Below are positions 53,748-64,000 of a stretch of 64,000 bases of DNA, piece after piece. The stretch covers positions 42,693,158-42,757,157 of the forward strand of contig OZ020514.1 in NCBI GenBank assembly GCA_963971425.1, read 5' to 3'. Under the pieces are notes generated by a model. That model saw nothing but the letters and a program-made list of their open reading frames with translations, was not told the DNA's origin and ran no database searches. The translations under genes were made by a program, and so were the position numbers. This stretch comes from Bryoerythrophyllum caledonicum (lineage: Eukaryota; Streptophyta; Bryopsida; Pottiales; Pottiaceae). Position 1 is the first letter of the stretch. Each line of letters starts with the position of its first letter.

Positions 53748-56700
53748 ATGAGCGGGCCGGATGTGCTGTTTCCGCTGCGGAACAACTTCTACCTGGGCGC
53801 ATATCAGGCCGCCATCAACGAGAGCAACGTCCGCATCTTGAGCGACGGCGATGCGACGGACAAGGACAGCTTCGTCTACCGCTCCTACATTGCGCTCGGA
53901 CAGCACCAGGTACAAATCGCACTCTCTCTCTTAGTTAGGGACTACAGGCTGGGGTTTGGAGAGATCTGGAGCTGGAATTTATGTTAGCGCTTCAGATTTG
54001 GACGCATTTGTTCGGCTTCGGTGAGAGTAGTTGCGGACCGGAGTAGGTTATGAGTCAAGGATCTGTGTTTCCTGTCGTTTAGGTTTTTTTCTTGAGGTGT
54101 GCGCTTCTTGGATGGTGGGAAGTGGAGATCGTGTTTCCTGTGGGCTTGGTTTTTCTCGAGTGGTGCGCTTCTTGACGGGAGGAGAGAAGTGGAGATCGGA
54201 TGGTGTTGTTTTATGATATTTGTGCCGCGATGAGCTTATTTCGGAACTTTAAGTGCTTTTGAAAGAAGCTTGCGATTGTTTATCAGGTTACGGATGAAAC
54301 ACCGGCATTTAAATGTTGGTTTCTTTTTATGGACCTTACGGTGATGCGTAGAATGTCAGGAGTTTGTTAGAATCACCGCGGTTCTTGCATTTAAGCCACG
54401 AGTTTCTCATGTTTTTTTAATTTTCAACACTCTTATTTACGCTGTTGCCGTCGTGATGAACTTATTTCTGAACTTTTAACGCTTTGACTAGGTTGTTCAG
54501 TAGGTCATGGAAGAATTTTTGGCATTTACCTGCCACTTGCGATGCTTAGAATGTCAGGAGTTTGCTGGAAGTGTTGGTGTTCTTGCTCTAAGCTATGAGC
54601 TTATTTCTGAGCTTTTAATGTTTTACCAAGAAGCCAGCGATCGTTTATTAGGTCATGGAAGAAATATTGGCATTTTACTTCTGTTCGGCTTATGTTGATG
54701 CGTAGAATGTCAGGAATTTTTTCTTCTTTTTTTGCATGTAAGGTATGATTTTCCTCTTGTGTATGAGTACTTGGGTTAGCAGAAGGTTATAATTTATTTC
54801 TTCGGTTTGTTCAGAGATATACTCGAGGGCATAACCTAGGATTTCTCAAGTGGCCAATTTAGCCTGCTAACATAAGAGATATTGTCTGATATTCCAGCTG
54901 GTTATTGATGAAATCAACGATTCTGCTCCAACTGCGCTTCAAGCCGTGAAGCTCCTCGCATTGTACCTGTCTGGCGGAGCTCAGAAGGTAAGCTCAATTT
55001 GATCGTATTCAGTCACTTTGAGGAATGCATGTTGTAGTTTATTATGTCATGTATCTCCTGTGCCGGTCATGTCGGTGTCTGGGGGAAAGAATTAGAAAGT
55101 GATGTACTATCAGCCTTCTGCTGCTCATTAATTTCCATTTCCAGGGCAAGGCTTTGTCTGGCTTGTCGGAGTGGTTATCTGATCCGGCTGTCTCCAGCAA
55201 CCCTACGCTGTTGCTCATTGCCGGCATGATCTACACACACGAACAAAACTATAACGAAGCTCTTAAGCACACACACGTTGGTGGCACTCTTGATTTGTAA
55301 GTGACCTAGTCATCCGTACCTTGATATGATAATGAGTTGCGCTATGCACCGACACAATCTAGGTGCTGCTATCAATCTTTACCACAACAGCTGACCTGTT
55401 CCATATCTATCTAAATTTTATAAATTAGATTCTGCTTATGTTAATGGTCTGTCCTGTAGTTCATATCCTGGACCCTCCATGTAGCTATCTGGTGTCTTCC
55501 ATTTCCAGTATTCAATCTTTTGGCAAGAGGAGATCAGGCTATGAGAACGTCGTCAATGAATGACGAAGTTCTAAAGATTTTACAGTCCAATAAATAGTTC
55601 AGTGCTGCCCTTTTGGATCAGCATGAGAATCACCGTTACTTGAACTTATTCCAGATTTTCCTGTTCCCTTGCAGGTGCGCGCTGAATGTCCAGATTTATT
55701 TGAAGATGCACCAAAGTGAATATTCAGAGAAGCAACTGAAAGTTATGCAACAAATCGATGAAGATCATACTCTTACACAGTTAGCAAATGCTTGGGTCAA
55801 CCTCTCATTGGTGAGACTCTTTAGTTGTCATATGATTTTTCTTTCCAAAGATACCTTTCTTGCTTGAGTACGTTTACCGTGGAGTCTATCCCCAGAGATC
55901 TGTCCTAGATCTTCGGCCATATCTTATGTCTTGTATTTTTGGGAATTACACGTACATGTATCAATCTTTTCTTATGTTCACTAGCACTTCGCCAAGAATT
56001 CACTTGCTCTCCTCATTGCATAGGGTGGCGCCAAGGTTCAAGAGGCACTCTACATCTTTCAAGAATTGTGCGAGAAATACACGTGGACGGTTATGCTGAT
56101 GAATGGAAGCGCAGTTTGTCAAATGCACATGGGCCAATTCGAAGAGGCAGAGTCCCGCCTCTTGGAGGCCCTGAATAAGGTAGTCATACTGGTTGTATCA
56201 TCAATATTTATATACTTGGATGTTGCAATCTTCTTGGCAATCCGAGCCTTTCACCATTTAGGAGATAATATCTCATTTATGTAGGATACCATCTTTGCTT
56301 TCATTTACATTTTCCTCGTATTACACTGGTACGCTTATACTTTGTCGAAGCAAGCGGTAGCTTATTCCATCTTTTGAATGGGTATTTTGATGCCCTGGAA
56401 CACTCATTCAAGTTCAGAACTTTTGGTTTTGTATTATAACATTCTGAACTCTGTTGGCTTTCCAATGTAGGATCCAAAGGATGCCAACACGCTTGCTAAT
56501 CTGATCGTGTGCAGTCTGCACTTGAGCAAGCCAACTGGAAGATACTTGAGGTGAACATATGTCTGCATATCCATTTAATTTACTTCAAAAAAATTTAGAT
56601 TTTTATCTTACATCAGCAGTTCATTTGTTTATTAGATCAGACCTTTTACAGAGAAAATGGTGTAGTGCTCATTGTCATTGAATTTTGCTTGTGTTACCAG

Positions 56701-56794
56701 TCAATTGAAGATATCGCACCCGACCCACGTACTTGTGGAGCGTGCTGCTTCTGGAGAAGCTGCCTTTGAAAGGGCTGTGCAAAGTGTCGCTTGA
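53748..56794 (+). CDS. COPE: Coatomer subunit epsilon (epsilon-COP)
   Basis: Seven exons, 53748-53909, 54898-54987, 55145-55296, 55675-55810, 56024-56179, 56471-56550 and 56701-56794, join at GT-AG introns with matching phases. They give 870 nt: 289 residues plus stop, the usual plant length. The ATG begins MSGPDVLFPLRNNFYLGAYQ. Clear family blocks are KVMQQIDEDHTLTQLANAW in exon 4, LCEKYTWTVMLMNGSAVCQM in exon 5, LLEALNKDPKDANTLANL across exons 5 and 6 and the C-terminus FERAVQSVA. The protein is an alpha-helical TPR-like solenoid that joins alpha-COP in the COPI coat, which carries vesicles from Golgi to endoplasmic reticulum. All frames are intact and codon use is ordinary, so this is a working host gene. 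An exon-like stretch after 56919 (acceptor TTTGCAG) may be a spliced 3' untranslated part. Confidence 0.97.
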
Positions 56795-58870
56795 CATGTA
56801 TTTTACTACTCTCATACCTTCATCTTTATTTTACTATGCTTTCTAGGCAGAAATGACTGGCAGTGTATGCCTTGAATTCTTCCGTTTTTAACAGATACTG
56901 CTCTTGATGTATTTGCAGGATGCTCTGGTGGTTAAAACCGACCAGCTTTTCTGTTTTCTCCGAAGAAAATTAGTTGGCAGTACGCACTCTTTGAGTACAA
57001 AGAGAATTGGAAACTTCTACTCCAGTCTGTGCCTTGTCTGCCGCTTTCATTTTCATCGTGAGTTCTACCAGTTCAAATTTGTGCTCTTGCGTCATTGACT
57101 TCTTACATTGATTTGGTACTCAGTTTCTGAAATCTGTCCAAGTCAAACCTCAAGTAAAATTATTAAATGAAGCCCTAAAATTTCTTCACAATTTCTCACT
57201 GAAAGCACTTCAAAGTTGCTCATTGTGGTGCAAAGGATAAAGAAAAAGCAAAAGTCTTTTCCATCTATTACCCTAAGATCTTTTAATCTCTGCTTAATTA
57301 TCCACACGCCCACAAGTTGTTTAATTTTGGCCACACAGAATAAAAGATTCGAGTATTCAAAAGATAGGTTTTCTTCTTCAATGCATATTAACCCTTTACC
57401 GCCAGGGATGTTTCTGGAAAAACCAAGATTTCTGCTGAATTTCCTCCTTTGTACTGGATTTGATGGAAATACAATGACTAATATTAATACTTAACCTTAC
57501 AAATTTGAATTTAACCCATGACTTGAACTTTGGGGAAATTTTGCACAACATCCAACGGTTGATGAAATAGATTACAGTGTTTAAAGTTACCGTATATTGG
57601 CAATGAAACTGTGTAATTTGGAGGGTGTACTACTTTAACCATCAATAGATTTTTGCAAGAATTTTTTACTTTGAATTAGAGCGGTTCACATGTGCACTAG
57701 GTTGATAGCTTCGCATTGACATATTATATGTGAAGAAAATTTTGATATACAATTATTGGTGATTTTTTTGTTTTTTTCTACTTAATTGTATACAAAAATG
57801 TTCCAACCTTACATGAATCAAAACAGAAGTTTGTTTTGTGGGGAGTGAGATCAACAATCACAAAACTATGAAGAATGTCTTAAATTTAAGACCAAAATCA
57901 ATGTGCATGTGTGAAATACAACATAGTGTGTGGCATAGTATTCACTGTATTTTAGTGTATTTGGTGTATTTTGTGTTATATTCCTAGCTTTTCCAAGAGT
58001 TCTATAAATCCAAATCATGATATGATTGTTGGAGAGTGTTTGTGTAATGAGTGCAAATCTGAACCTCGTATCTTAAAGCCTAGTTCCTCATGGATTTCAT
58101 GTAAATTGAGTTTTAGCACCTCCGGAGTCCCATTTCGGGCTTCCTAGGTGCTAAAGGGTTAACCCCTAAGGCATCTTGAGAACGTAGAGCATAAAGTAGG
58201 GAAACATGCATTCTGTGGTACCCGCTTTGTACGCGGATTTTTAGGGAAGGCATTCTTGGTTCGATAAGCAACCTCATTTTTTGTAAGAACGTTTATCGTG
58301 TGACGTTTCTTCGTGAAAAATTACACTTTTTTTGGAAGATGCTTAGATATTTTTTGGGAACTCATGAACTTCAAGAAGTTCAATCTGTGGCGTATGGATG
58401 TGTGTAATGCTACGTGTTTCGTTGTCCTATAAAGGCGTGTGCAACGCTGTACCAAAAATCGGTACAAAAGTGGACTGCTTGCCAATGGAGCAGGTAAGAA
58501 GGCAACCGGCTCGGTAGGTGACGATTGTTTTATATCATAGAAAAACCTTTCCCGTGTCTCTCTCGTGCGGTGAATGCGAGGCTTGTTGTACGCTGGCCTC
58601 CGAGCTCATATGTGGTCCGCCCATGACTGTGTTAACCTCCAATTTGTTTGGCCGTAGTACGAGCCGGATTATACGCGGTTATGGGAGTCTAAAACTCCCA
58701 CTTGGTCGCCCCTACCAAAAAAATTAGTTGAAATAGGGTTTTTAGTATTAGTTAATTAGAAAAGTAGTTAGTATTGTGTGGAATTAGATTAGATAGCGGA
58801 TAGGGAAAATAGGGAAATGCTTAAGTAGTTAATTAGGTTTATAGTGGTGATAAAACCAGGTCTTAAAATC
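56795..58870. other. 3' region of epsilon-COP and intergenic DNA
   Basis: 56795-57150 probably holds the 3' untranslated region. The rest has no supported gene. 57940-57975 repeats TGTATTTTAGTGTATTTGG-like units. 58440-58735 is GC-richer with one short frame of no recognisable family. Confidence 0.4.
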
Positions 58871-58876
58871 ACTAAT

Positions 58877-59225
58877 TTAAGTCCCGGGAAACAATTTTAA
58901 AAGAGTCCCGGAAACAATTTTAAAAGAGTCCCAGGAGAGATCCCGGGATGTAAGTCTAAAATCACCACTTAATCTAAATTAACTAGTTTAGTTTAGGAGG
59001 AAATTAAAAGTAGTTGAGATGCTAATTCTTGTTTCAATTAGTAGTAATGGTAGAAAAAAAAAAGACAATAAAAAAGACAAGAAAAAATAAAAATATATAT
59101 ATATATATAAAAATACATATATGGGTATCAACCCGGGTATGAACTAGCTCGGGTACCAACCCGGATATGAACTAGTCCGGGTACCAACCCGGGTATGGGT
59201 TCATATCCGGGTACCATGGTATCAC
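58877..59225. repeat. Short tandem repeats with CCCGGG cores
   Basis: 58877-58948 has two and a half copies of AGTCCCGGGAAACAATTTTAAA-like units. 59090-59120 is an AT-rich simple repeat. 59123-59225 has four copies of a unit of about 25 bases built from GGGTACCAACCCGGGTATG and GAACTAG. Confidence 0.8.
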
Positions 59226-60218
59226 CCGGGCAACAACCCAGGTAGCTCCAGCCGTCTTGGCCCCCCTCTCCCCAAAATTTTCCCCTTCTGTCCAGAACTC
59301 TTCTTCTCCCTCCTCCAGAATGCTTCTGTCTCCCCCTCCTTCTCTAAAACCTTGCCCCCCCATCAAATTTTCTCCTCTATCTCCCTCTTTAGTTCTCTCT
59401 CTCATAAGTTCTCCCTCTCTCTCTATTTAGTCTTTGTTTGGAGTTGGGGTTTGAAGAAGTAGTCAAAGAGGTGGTGCAACAAGGAGGAAGAAGTGGAAGA
59501 TGAGGCTTTTCAAGTGTCTTGGAGATGCGTGCGAGCTAAGGTTTGAAGAGGTGATAGCGCAAGCTAGGGTTTGGAGGAAGAGGTGCGCATTTTCTAGGTT
59601 TGGAAAAGGTGGTAGAGAATTTTAGGGTTTATGGAAAAAGAGGAGATTAGTAGCCAAAGCGAGAAGATAAAAGTGACAAATGAAGGAGGTTGCGGATGTA
59701 ACAACAAAGGTGACTCTTGCCCGTGTTGGGTTTCTTTTGTTTGTGCAAATTTCTTGTTTGTGAATCTTTTCCTCTCTTTTCTATCGGGGTGACTCCCTGG
59801 TAACATCCTCCCGGGTCTAGAGAAAAAGTTCCCCGGGGGACTTCATCTAGACTTTATTGTGTTGTTTACATGTCTAGTTGTTGTTGATTGTCCTAGCCTT
59901 ATAGCAAGTTGTTATTTTAAGTTGTCTCCATCCTCTTATCATTTTAGATCTTGCCCACAATTCCTATCTTTTTCCCGGTCTTCCCGGTCAACCGGGAAGA
60001 ACCTCTTTCTAAGTCCTTGTCTCCAAAGTCCTCTCCTAGTTACGATTATATGTGACCTTGTGTCGTTAGTATGTTGCTAGATGTGTGAGACACCTATATC
60101 CACATATTCTAGCAAAGAGTTCCAGAGTTGTTTACCGGTTGACCGGTAGACTTGTGTTTCCGGGCCGGACCGGAATTTGTGACAAATTAATAGGGAGATT
60201 GGTGGAAGTACATGCACT
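59226..60218. other. No gene seen
   Basis: Pyrimidine-rich stretch at 59260-59430 (TCTCCCTC-type), then GGTTTGAAGAGGTG-like repeats at 59450-59640. No exon is supported. Confidence 0.35.
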
Positions 60219-60245
60219 TTGAGGATTTTGTATACCCCGGACAAC

Positions 60246-60998
60246 ATGGCTCTACCGGTGAGTCAGGTGGATTCTCCATCCTCCAAGGAATGGGGCGTGA
60301 AGGTCTACGAAAGAAAAAGAAACCTCCCGGTAACATCAACCGGAAAGGAACCGGTAGACCTCCCGTCCTCAACCCCGGAGTCTTTGGTGGAGTCCTCTTA
60401 TGCCATACTAATTGAGCTCAAAGAGACTCCGCGTGTATCTATGGATACACCCAACCTTCCGGTGGATACCGCCACTCCACCGGTAGACCTCCCGGTGGAT
60501 ATTCCCAATCCACCGGTAGACCTCCCGTCCTCAACCCCGGAGACTTTGGTGGAGTCCTCTTATGCCATACTAATTGAGCTCAAAGAGACTCCGCGTGTAT
60601 CTATGGATACACCCAACCTTCCGGTGGATACCGCCACTCTACCGGTAGACCTCCCGGTGGATATTCCCAATCCACCGGTAGACCTCCCGTCCTCAACCCC
60701 GGAGACTTTGGTGGAGTCCTCTTATGCCATACTAATTGAGCTCAAAGAGACTCCGCGTGTATCTATGGATACACCCAACCTTCCGGTGGATACCGCCACT
60801 CCACCGGTAGACCTCCCGGTGGATATTCCCAATCCACCGGTAGACCTCCCAGTTGAGACATCTAACCTCCCGGGGGATTCACTTGACCATGTTGGTACTT
60901 CCAGACGTAGTGACAATCTCTATATGTCTCAATCGGAAGAGTCTTCCGGTTGGGTCTTCGTTATATGTTATGTGTTGATTTACCTCACCGGTTGGTGA
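60246..60998 (+). CDS. Proline/valine-rich tandem-repeat protein, unknown
   Basis: An open frame of about 250 residues from ATG 60246. Three repeats of exactly 162 bases (54 residues) start at 60365, 60527 and 60689 and are nearly identical. Each contains STPETLVESSYAILIELKET and runs of PVDLP/PVDIPNPPVDLP. A period divisible by three keeps one frame open through all repeats. Nothing resembles a known enzyme or structural domain, and there is no signal peptide or membrane segment until a hydrophobic end near YVLIYLTGW. The surrounding CCGG-rich DNA suggests repeat origin, so the frame may be an accident of a tandem array. I would not assign a function. Confidence 0.3.
   Translation: MALPVSQVDSPSSKEWGVKVYERKRNLPVTSTGKEPVDLPSSTPESLVESSYAILIELKETPRVSMDTPNLPVDTATPPVDLPVDIPNPPVDLPSSTPETLVESSYAILIELKETPRVSMDTPNLPVDTATLPVDLPVDIPNPPVDLPSSTPETLVESSYAILIELKETPRVSMDTPNLPVDTATPPVDLPVDIPNPPVDLPVETSNLPGDSLDHVGTSRRSDNLYMSQSEESSGWVFVICYVLIYLTGW
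60365..60850. repeat. 162-bp tandem array, three copies
   Basis: Units begin with CGTCCTCAACCCCGGAG-like sequence at 60365, 60527 and 60689, differing at only a few bases. Inside each unit a smaller ACCGGTAGACCTCCCG motif recurs. The high identity means recent expansion. Confidence 0.95.
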
Positions 60999-61197
60999 GA
61001 TGTTTTAAGTTGCTAGAATTACACACTAGTGATGTCGATGGGGCCCCATTGCGCACCTGGTCACTACCACTTGAGTGGTTTCTCCAGCTACTTACTTTTA
61101 TTAGGGATAGGTTCACCGGTCTCGGGACCAGGAGTCTTCCGGTTTACCGGTCTACCGGTAATCCGCCGGTGACTAGGCTACCTTTGATTTTAGGATG

Positions 61198-61380
61198 TAG
61201 ATGCCGTTTTGTCCTGTAGTGGATTTACTTTTGGAGGGTAGTCATTGACTTTAGTGCACTCCCTAGATGCCGTTTTGTCATTTTCGGATCTAGTTTTGGA
61301 GCGTAGCTATTGACTTTAGTGCACTCTTTAGATGCCATTTCCACCTTTTGAAGATCTAGTTTTGGAAGGTAGCTAGTGGC
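61198..61380. repeat. Tandem repeat of about 66 bp, three copies
   Basis: Units start TAGATGCCGTTTTGTC at 61198 and 61264 and TAGATGCCATTT at 61329. Each includes TTTTGGAGxGTAGxxATTGA and TTTAGTGCACTC. They are more diverged than the 162-bp array. Confidence 0.9.
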
Positions 61381-62984
61381 CTGTGTGTATTTAAAGGTCT
61401 TGGGCCCTTGTGTCAAGTACTCTTCTTTTTGTTGATGTGCTCGTGTCTTGCCTTCATTGCTTGTGTTTAGAGTCTTTGTTGAGCTTGTGTGAGTAGACCG
61501 GCAGAGGGTTGAGTCCTCCTAGTATGTCTTTGCTAGGTGTGCAAGGTTGTGAGTTGTTGTGTGTTAAGTGATTGAGTGTGAGTAGAGACATCCCGAGGGG
61601 CTAGGATATCCGGGTTAGATAGGTAGAGGGAGGTCCGGGACTTATGCTCTAGACTTTTCACTGGTGGGACCGGGAAGAGTTGCTTTACCGGATGGGATCC
61701 GGAACGCCTACGGCTATTTATGATAGCCTCCCTTAAGTGGGAAGTGTTCGGATTGGTGGGGAGTAGGGGGTGACATCCGCCTTCTCTCGGTACACCGGGA
61801 GACATCCCGACTAAGCTTGAGTCCGGAGAATTCCGGGATTATTACCTTTGCAGTGAATGAGTTCCGACGATCCCTATGGAAGGTGTTTTGCTCATATGAT
61901 TTGTTTAGTACTAACTTGCTGTGAGCTTTGTATCTTCTTGCTTTGATTCATTGGGTGTGGTTGTAGTTGGAACCCAGGCTTGCGTGATTGTTTTACTGGG
62001 AGAAGTTCCCGGTAGATTGTGAAGACCGGTGAACCGGCTGCGACCTTTTTAACTCTTTCTAGGTGTAGGGTTAGATTGTAGATATTGTGGCCTCTGGACT
62101 GCGAGAACGGAGGGCAGTGACTTTCCGGGCACTGTAAAAACTTACCGGAAATCTACTCTGATGCTCAATAGAGTTTAACTGAAACACATGTGGTTACTTG
62201 TTACTGGTGACTAATGTACCGGGGAAGCCATCCTCCGGGATGTGCCGAGGTATTGTGTGTGAATTTTTGTTAAGATTTAAAGAGTTTGATGCACGATAAA
62301 AATCCCTGGAAACGATCTGGTAAGGTGGGCTTGCTTAAGATTAATTTCGGTTAATTTTGAGAATAACGAACCACTAGACTACGACAGCGGTTGCTGGAAT
62401 TGACTCCCCACATCTCCTAGACCTCCTCCTCCCTAGTCACCATCCATGTTGAGTGAATTGTCTTCTACTTCCGGTGACTGACTTTCGGTGTTGGCCTGGT
62501 CGAGCTGTCTTGCCAACTACTTTAGTATCCTGGGTGCCCGGGTAGTGATCGGGGATCTCCTTTGTCCTCCGTCCCTCCTGTGGTCCTCCCTTTCTAGGTG
62601 CCAATATACCGCCCTGGTCATGCAATCCCGCCAACCATCCACTGTCTTTCTTCTTTTCCGGTTAGTAGTGCATTCCTCTAGGTGCTAGGTGCTGCCTACT
62701 GAGTAGTGTCCACATATTGTAGCTGGAATTTTCCTTTGCAATTTTTTTCCTACTAAACATAACATCAAAATTTTCCAATTTCTTTTTCTTTTTTCTTTTT
62801 AATTTTTAACTTGAAAGATGTGTTTCCAGAAACTTACCTGGTCCGGGTGCACCATCCCCCTCCTAGAGTAGAACAGTCCCCTGGTCCGGGTTATACGTCG
62901 GTGTTGACTGCAGTTGGAAGACTGTTGGGTCTCGAGTGTTCATTGAATGTATTCGGGTTGCCGGTCTAGAACCTCTGGGTTGAG
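61381..62984. other. CCGG-rich repeat-derived DNA, no supported gene
   Basis: Many ACCGG/CCGGA motifs, as in the insertion at 45.4-48.9 kb. 62290-62390 resembles the edge of a plant LTR-type element (AATCCCTGGAAACGATCTGG near 62302), but I could not find terminal repeats. No protein domain is seen. Confidence 0.35.
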
Positions 62985-63285
62985 TTGGAGCTGGAAGGCC
63001 TCCGGGTCTCCGGGTGTCACTGGAAGTGGTCCGATGTCCAGGTTGAGACTTCGGGTTGTTCTTCAGCTGGAAGGCCTCCAAGTCTCCAGGTGTCGCCAGA
63101 AATGATCGGATGTCCGGGTAGGGACTCCGAGTTGGCTGCAGCCAAAACTACCTCGAAAACTACCTGTAACACTGTCTCTAAAAGTACCTCTAAAACGGCT
63201 TCTAAAACTGCCTCCAAAAGTACCTTCATAATGGCCGGGAAAACTGCCGCTAAAACTTCTTCTAAAACTGCCCCAAAACTTCTAG
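62985..63285. repeat. Tandem duplication followed by a short-unit array
   Basis: A 76-base unit beginning CTGGAAGGCCTCC is present at 62991 and 63067. From about 63145 to 63285 a 9-15 base unit of the form CTAAAACTGCCT repeats about a dozen times. The plus-strand frame reads as Lys/Thr/Ser repeats and is not taken as a gene. Confidence 0.85.
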
Positions 63286-64000
63286 AAAAGTGCGCTAAAC
63301 GTCAAGAAAGGTTCGCTAAACGTCAATACAAACTACAAAGGTGTGACCGGGAGCAAAAATTTTTGAAATCAAAATTTTGAAATGGGAAGGGAAAAACTTT
63401 CCTGGAGATGTGTTGTTTGCCGTCGACCCTGGCCGGCTCCTGATGAGCTGCTGCCCGGCTTGCTCCAAGTCCTGGTGACCGCCGCCCCCTACTCCTGGGC
63501 ACCATGGGCGGGCTGTACTACTGCCGGGACTAGTCCGAGACTGTTGGCTGCCAGCTCCAAGACGTCCAAAAACCCTAATTTTGCATTTTCTTGTAAAAAT
63601 ACAAGTGTTAGTGTTTTTTTTTAAAAACCCACAAAACCTAGTAGTGCATTGTATAGAGAAGCACTCTAAACCTTGGATGGAACTCAAAAACCTTCAACAA
63701 CTTCAAAAATCCTAGATCTAGATCTCAAAGTTTCAAACCCTAGTTGCCTCCTTGGAGCAAGAGCCACATGATTCGAACTTGTACATGGTCGCCAATGTTA
63801 AAGGGAGATTGACCTCCAAACTCACTTTCACATAAACCCTAGAAACCTTCATGAAACCCTCATTTGCTCAAAACTCCACATAAAACCTCAAATCACGTCG
63901 GATTTTATTGGCTAGGTCATAGTTTTTACATGGCTAATCTTTCCAATTCAATATGACCTTTAAAACTCTACAAAACCCTTCAAACCCTAATGTGTCTAAG
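63286..64000. other. No supported gene at the right edge
   Basis: From 63560 on, AAACCCTA/AAACCTTCA motifs recur, as in plant leaders or element starts. No frame with a recognisable domain is present. A feature may continue beyond the window. Confidence 0.35.

Noticed and set aside
63120-63380. Lysine/threonine-repeat protein
   Set aside because: It is the direct reading of a short tandem array with unit changes of several lengths.
1-64000. tRNA and rRNA genes
   Set aside because: I looked for GGTTCGAATCC-type T-loops with matching A boxes and for rRNA cores and found none; a covariance search would settle it.

Overview
The window is nuclear DNA of a land plant, most likely a bryophyte or lycophyte. 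The reasons are a seven-exon epsilon-COP gene with plant-type protein sequence, GT-AG introns of roughly 100-1000 bases, degenerate TTTAGGG telomere-type DNA, a plant SUVR-type SET gene and a plant Copia fossil. The species cannot be read from the sequence. Most of the window is repeat-rich and gene-poor; epsilon-COP (53748-56794, + strand) is the only clear housekeeping gene.

Layout. 401-5737 (-) is a decayed multi-exon gene ending in a Ulp1/SENP-type cysteine protease. 5.7-9.4 kb is AT-rich with no gene seen. 9856-12711 (-) is an intact 951-residue DUF7869-type protein with a D/D/H-D pattern like an RNase-H-fold transposase. 13-20.5 kb holds duplicated leader DNA, a GA microsatellite, telomere-like DNA and a TIR element. 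20.5-23.1 kb carries a GC-rich leader and scrambled proteasome alpha-subunit fragments. 24511-30322 (+) is the most unusual locus: a ParB/sulfiredoxin-like domain, a DNA-methyltransferase-like fold with eroded catalytic motifs, an acidic and coiled-coil tail and, by consistent splice phase, an FCP1-like HAD phosphatase domain. A basic protein follows at 30619-31574.

About 26 copies of a 31-bp near-perfect palindrome (arms GCATATTCAGCTCGA) lie between 9.4 and 31.7 kb and I saw none elsewhere. They sit upstream of, downstream of and in the introns of both the DUF7869 gene and the ParB/methyltransferase gene, which are transcribed divergently. Paired changes in the two arms keep the fold. This shared palindrome family and the protein fusion are my main candidates for an undescribed system, possibly a large DNA transposon or selfish locus.

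32.7-44.2 kb holds a second set: + strand coiled-coil/RING/acidic exons and a SET gene, facing a - strand transposase-like gene that is a pseudogene. Several stops in this set can be explained by C-to-T decay. 44.8-50.9 kb is a broken Copia fossil split by another insertion. 51.3-51.7 kb has a PHD-finger remnant. 52392-53459 is a TA-flanked TIR element with a second TIR element nested inside. After epsilon-COP, 57-64 kb is repeat-derived DNA rich in CCGG, with several tandem arrays, one of them coding for 54-residue repeats.
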